From: Dehalococcoidales bacterium
GTDB lineage: Bacteria; Chloroflexota; Dehalococcoidia; Dehalococcoidales; UBA2162
Reading direction: 5' to 3'
Length of the DNA stretch: 21,030 bases
NCBI GenBank assembly: GCA_016932435.1
Contig: JAFGCW010000059.1
Location: 1 to 21,030 of the forward strand
The translations under genes were made by a program, and so were the position numbers. Position 1 is the stretch's first letter; every line of letters starts with the position of its first letter. This document shows positions 19,111 to 21,030 of the stretch, one piece after another. The notes under the pieces were generated by a model. That model saw only the letters and a program-made list of their open reading frames with translations, was not told the DNA's origin and did not search any database.

Positions 19111-19236
19111 GAAACCTCTGAAAAAGTTTCCTCTCCCCATCGCGGGAGAGGGATGTCCTCGGTATCCAGTGCGAAACACTTACTTGATGATTTACTGGAT
19201 TCCGGATCAAGTCCGGAATGGATTACGAGACAGTTT
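19111..19236. repeat. convergent intergenic gap with two inverted-repeat elements
   Basis: CCTCTCCC (19130-19137) pairs with GGGAGAGG (19144-19151), and ATTCCGGA (19199-19206) pairs with TCCGGAAT (19212-19219) around a 5-base loop. Both look like short dispersed repeats common in bacterial genomes. They fill the gap between two converging genes and may end both transcripts, although neither has a good T-run. Confidence 0.6.
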
Positions 19237-20514
19237 TTAAAAATGAAGCAGTGACTCCAGTGCCTTCTCATCCTCTACGGGGCCTACCACGGCCAGGCGG
19301 AGATTTTCTTCGAGGATTAGCTTGCCGGCGGTTTCCTGAAGCTGTGATACAGTAACCGAATCGATTTTCGATACCACTTCTTCTAAAGTGAGTATATTGC
19401 CGGTCATAATTTCCTGGCCCCCCATCCATCCGGCAACGCTGCGGGTATCTTCCATCCTCAGGAGAAGTCTGCCCTTGGCGAATTCCTTTGCTTTTATCAG
19501 TTCTTCTTCCGGAACCGGATCTTTCAGTAACGATAATTCTCTTATTATTGCTTCTACCGCTACGGCCAGGTTACGCGGTTCAACACCCGCTGCAATGGTC
19601 ATTGCTCCGGTATCCAGTAAATGGTCGCTGAAGCTGTGGATACTGTATGCCAGGCCAAGCCGGTCACGGATTTCCGTGAAAAGCCTGCTGCTCATCCCTT
19701 CTCCAAGGATGATATTAAGCATATCCAGGATGAATCTCTCCGGATGGAGAAGTGGAAGTCCGGGAAGTGCCAGACAGAGATGTGCCTGCTCTGAATCACG
19801 TTTTTCAACGAGTATTCGTGGATTTGGTCGTGTACTGAAAGGGATATATTCTGGCTTGTCCTTCTTCCCGTTCCATTTGGCAGTTATTTGACTGACTGCA
19901 TCGACCGCTTCTTCGTGTTGAATATCTCCGGCGATGGCAACGACCGTGTTTCCCGGCAGGTACGTCGATCCCATATAATCAAGCATCATCTCTCTGTTTA
20001 TCTTTGTCACGGTTTCTTTGCTGCCGGCGATGTCTCGTCCCAGCGGGTGATCCGGCCACAATATTTCATCGGTAAGGACATGGACCTGGTGGGCAGGAAC
20101 GTCTTTCGTCATATTTATTTCCTCGATGATGACACCGCGTTCACGCTCCAGTTCCTGGGGATCGAATAAAGAGTCGAGAATCATATCGGTCAGTACTTCT
20201 AGAGCCAGCGAGAAATTCGGACGGGCTACTCTTCCCCAGTAAACGGTGGATTCCCTGTCGGTACCTCCGTTCAGTCCTCCTCCGACTCCTTCTATCGCCG
20301 CCGAGATATCCTTTGAGGTAGGTCTCCTGGTATTGCCCTTGAAAAGTAGGTGCTCGATGAAGTGAGAGACACCGGCAAGTTCTTCATTCTCGTACCTTGA
20401 ACCTGTACCAATGAGGTAAGAGATAGATACTGAATGAGTATGCGGCATGGTCGTGGAAACCACGCGCAGCCCGTTATCGAGTACGGTTTTTTGATGCAAG
20501 TTAACGTCCTTCAT
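19237..20514 (-). CDS. M16 family zinc metallopeptidase (processing-peptidase-like)
   Basis: The 425-residue protein is a pitrilysin/processing-peptidase-type protease. The inverted zinc motif H51-F-I-E54-H55 is followed 76 residues later by the third ligand E131 (GVIIEEINM), the usual spacing, so this is an active-type subunit. The N terminus LDNGLRVVSTTMPHTHSVSISYLIGTGSR, the GGGLNGGTDREST stretch and the later LGEGMSSRLFTEIRDRLGLAYSIHS are family hallmarks; the last holds the Arg and Tyr used in substrate binding. There is no signal peptide, so it is probably cytosolic and degrades peptides. Many relatives lie beside polynucleotide phosphorylase genes, but none is seen here. The predicted mRNA leader is only about 8 bases, without a ribosome site. 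Confidence 0.95.
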   Translation of the reverse strand: MKDVNLHQKTVLDNGLRVVSTTMPHTHSVSISYLIGTGSRYENEELAGVSHFIEHLLFKGNTRRPTSKDISAAIEGVGGGLNGGTDRESTVYWGRVARPNFSLALEVLTDMILDSLFDPQELERERGVIIEEINMTKDVPAHQVHVLTDEILWPDHPLGRDIAGSKETVTKINREMMLDYMGSTYLPGNTVVAIAGDIQHEEAVDAVSQITAKWNGKKDKPEYIPFSTRPNPRILVEKRDSEQAHLCLALPGLPLLHPERFILDMLNIILGEGMSSRLFTEIRDRLGLAYSIHSFSDHLLDTGAMTIAAGVEPRNLAVAVEAIIRELSLLKDPVPEEELIKAKEFAKGRLLLRMEDTRSVAGWMGGQEIMTGNILTLEEVVSKIDSVTVSQLQETAGKLILEENLRLAVVGPVEDEKALESLLHF

Positions 20515-20528
20515 ATTTATTACACCCT

Positions 20529-20557
20529 ATTCTAAACGGATAACCGGTATCGGTCAA
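20529..20557 (-). promoter_or_regulatory. M16 peptidase promoter with very short leader
   Basis: On the minus strand TTGACC (20552-20557) and TAGAAT (20529-20534) are 17 bases apart. Transcription should start near 20522, eight bases before the ATG. The only purine-rich stretch (AGGGTG) lies upstream of that start and so would not be in the mRNA. Confidence 0.65.
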
Positions 20558-20621
20558 TTTACCTGTTCCTGCGAATCATATCTGTCCTGGTATTTCATTA
20601 TGAATACTTATCATGATGCTG

Positions 20622-20673
20622 TAAGTCCGCCTTAGGTGGATCATTCCCGTCCGCCACAGCGGAGCGAGAATTT
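20622..20673. repeat. degenerate inverted-repeat element
   Basis: TCCGCC-tta-GGTGGA and a nearby CATTCCCG...TCCGC-caca-GCGGA...CGAGAAT form nested imperfect hairpins. The second part looks like a diverged copy of the GTCATTCCCGCG-type repeat found twice just downstream. Confidence 0.45.
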
Positions 20674-20706
20674 AACACACACTTGTGGAAATGACATCTT
20701 ATGCCG

Positions 20707-20912
20707 GCAATTCTATTGACGAATAAGGACAACCACCCCTGTCATTCCCGCGCAGGCGGGAATCTATTTCACCACTCTTAAAAATACTCTCATGTGCCAG
20801 CAATACTATTGACGAAGACTGACTCTCCCACCTGTCATTCCCGCGAAGGTGGGAATCTATTCCACCGCTCCTTAATAACCCTCCTGTGCAAGGAATTCTA
20901 TTGACGAATATT
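20707..20912. repeat. tandem repeat, 92-93 bp period (two full units and a partial third)
   Basis: Units begin at 20707, 20800 and 20892 with GCAATTCTATTGACGAA or a close variant. The first two each contain a GTCATTCCCGCG...GGGAATCTATT hairpin (arms 20744-20751/20756-20763 and 20837-20844/20849-20856). The third unit stops after the TTGACGAAT and runs into the tRNA-Leu promoter, supplying its -35 box. Confidence 0.85.
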
Positions 20913-20929
20913 GGTGTATCATATAAAGT
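20901..20929 (+). promoter_or_regulatory. tRNA-Leu promoter
   Basis: TTGACG (20901-20906) is followed by TAAAGT at 17 bases (20924-20929) or TATAAA at 15 bases (20922-20927). The tRNA begins about 16 bases further on. The -35 box belongs to the third copy of the tandem repeat. Confidence 0.65.
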
Positions 20930-20944
20930 AATATTATTCGTCCT

Positions 20945-21030
20945 GCCGAAGTGGCGGAATGGCAGACGCGCTACGTTCAGGGCGTAGTGTCCATAAGGAC
21001 GTGAGAGTTCAAATCTCTCCTTCGGCACCA
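20945..21030 (+). tRNA. tRNA-Leu (anticodon CAG)
   Basis: The acceptor stem GCCGAAG pairs with CTTCGGC. The anticodon arm is CTACG-TTCAGGG-CGTAG, placing CAG at positions 34-36 (reads CUG). A long variable arm (GTCC-ATAA-GGAC) marks a class II tRNA, and the T arm is GAGAG-TTCAAAT-CTCTC. The CCA end is encoded and coincides with the last base of the window. Confidence 0.97.

Noticed and set aside
20707..20912. CRISPR-like array
   Set aside because: There are only two full units of 92-93 bp that are similar along their length, with no alternation of short repeats and unique spacers and no cas genes.
20699..21028. 109-residue open frame on the minus strand (MPKERFELSRPYGHYALN...)
   Set aside because: It reads antisense through the tRNA-Leu gene and the tandem repeat; the N-terminal peptide is the translation of the tRNA complement, a well-known false gene.

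Overview
The window is ordinary chromosomal DNA from a bacterium, most likely a member of the Chloroflexota close to the Dehalococcoidia. That placement is inferred from protein style (RpoB/RpoC, GroEL, a DUF5714-type protein) and from dispersed repeats such as GTCATTGCGAG and GTCATTCCCGCG; no database search was possible. The window holds no phage, transposase, CRISPR array or rRNA. It carries informational and housekeeping genes with well-formed sigma-70-type promoters, and one complete tRNA at its right edge.

Layout, left to right. Positions 1-480 (minus) hold the N-terminal part of a zinc-ribbon protein with a long Glu-rich and Lys/Arg-rich tail, cut by the window edge. Positions 547-1569 (minus) are ruvB, which appears to start at an ATA codon. 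Positions 1704-9655 (minus) are the rpoB-rpoC operon, with its own TTGACA/TATTAT promoter and a strong intrinsic terminator; RpoB has an acidic C-terminal extension. Positions 9846-12826 (minus) form a probable operon: small zinc-ribbon protein, ComF-like phosphoribosyltransferase, SAM methyltransferase, DinB-like protein, and coaE (dephospho-CoA kinase). Its promoter has a 15-bp palindrome over the spacer. Positions 12908-13483 are thpR (RNA 2',3'-cyclic phosphodiesterase) and 13598-14443 an amidohydrolase, both on the minus strand.

The groES-groEL operon (14716-16679, plus) is preceded by a promoter, a CIRCE operator (HrcA site) and a terminator-like hairpin. It ends in a 26-bp perfect palindrome over the groEL stop codon, followed by an intrinsic terminator. 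After it come a secreted, C-terminally anchored GATase1-like protein (17031-17984, minus), a cysteine-rich DUF5714-type protein (18391-19110, plus), an M16 zinc protease (19237-20514, minus), a 92-93-bp tandem repeat, and tRNA-Leu(CAG) at 20945-21030.

The genes do not form one new pathway: they serve transcription (rpoBC), recombination (ruvB), protein folding (groESL), coenzyme A synthesis, RNA-end processing and proteolysis. The most distinctive signals concern expression. The amidohydrolase and DUF5714 genes have promoters whose predicted +1 falls on a start codon, so their mRNAs may be leaderless, and the M16 gene has a predicted leader of about 8 nt. Others are the apparent AUA start of ruvB, the CIRCE-plus-hairpin groESL leader, the palindrome at the groEL stop codon, and the tandem repeat that supplies the -35 box of the tRNA promoter.
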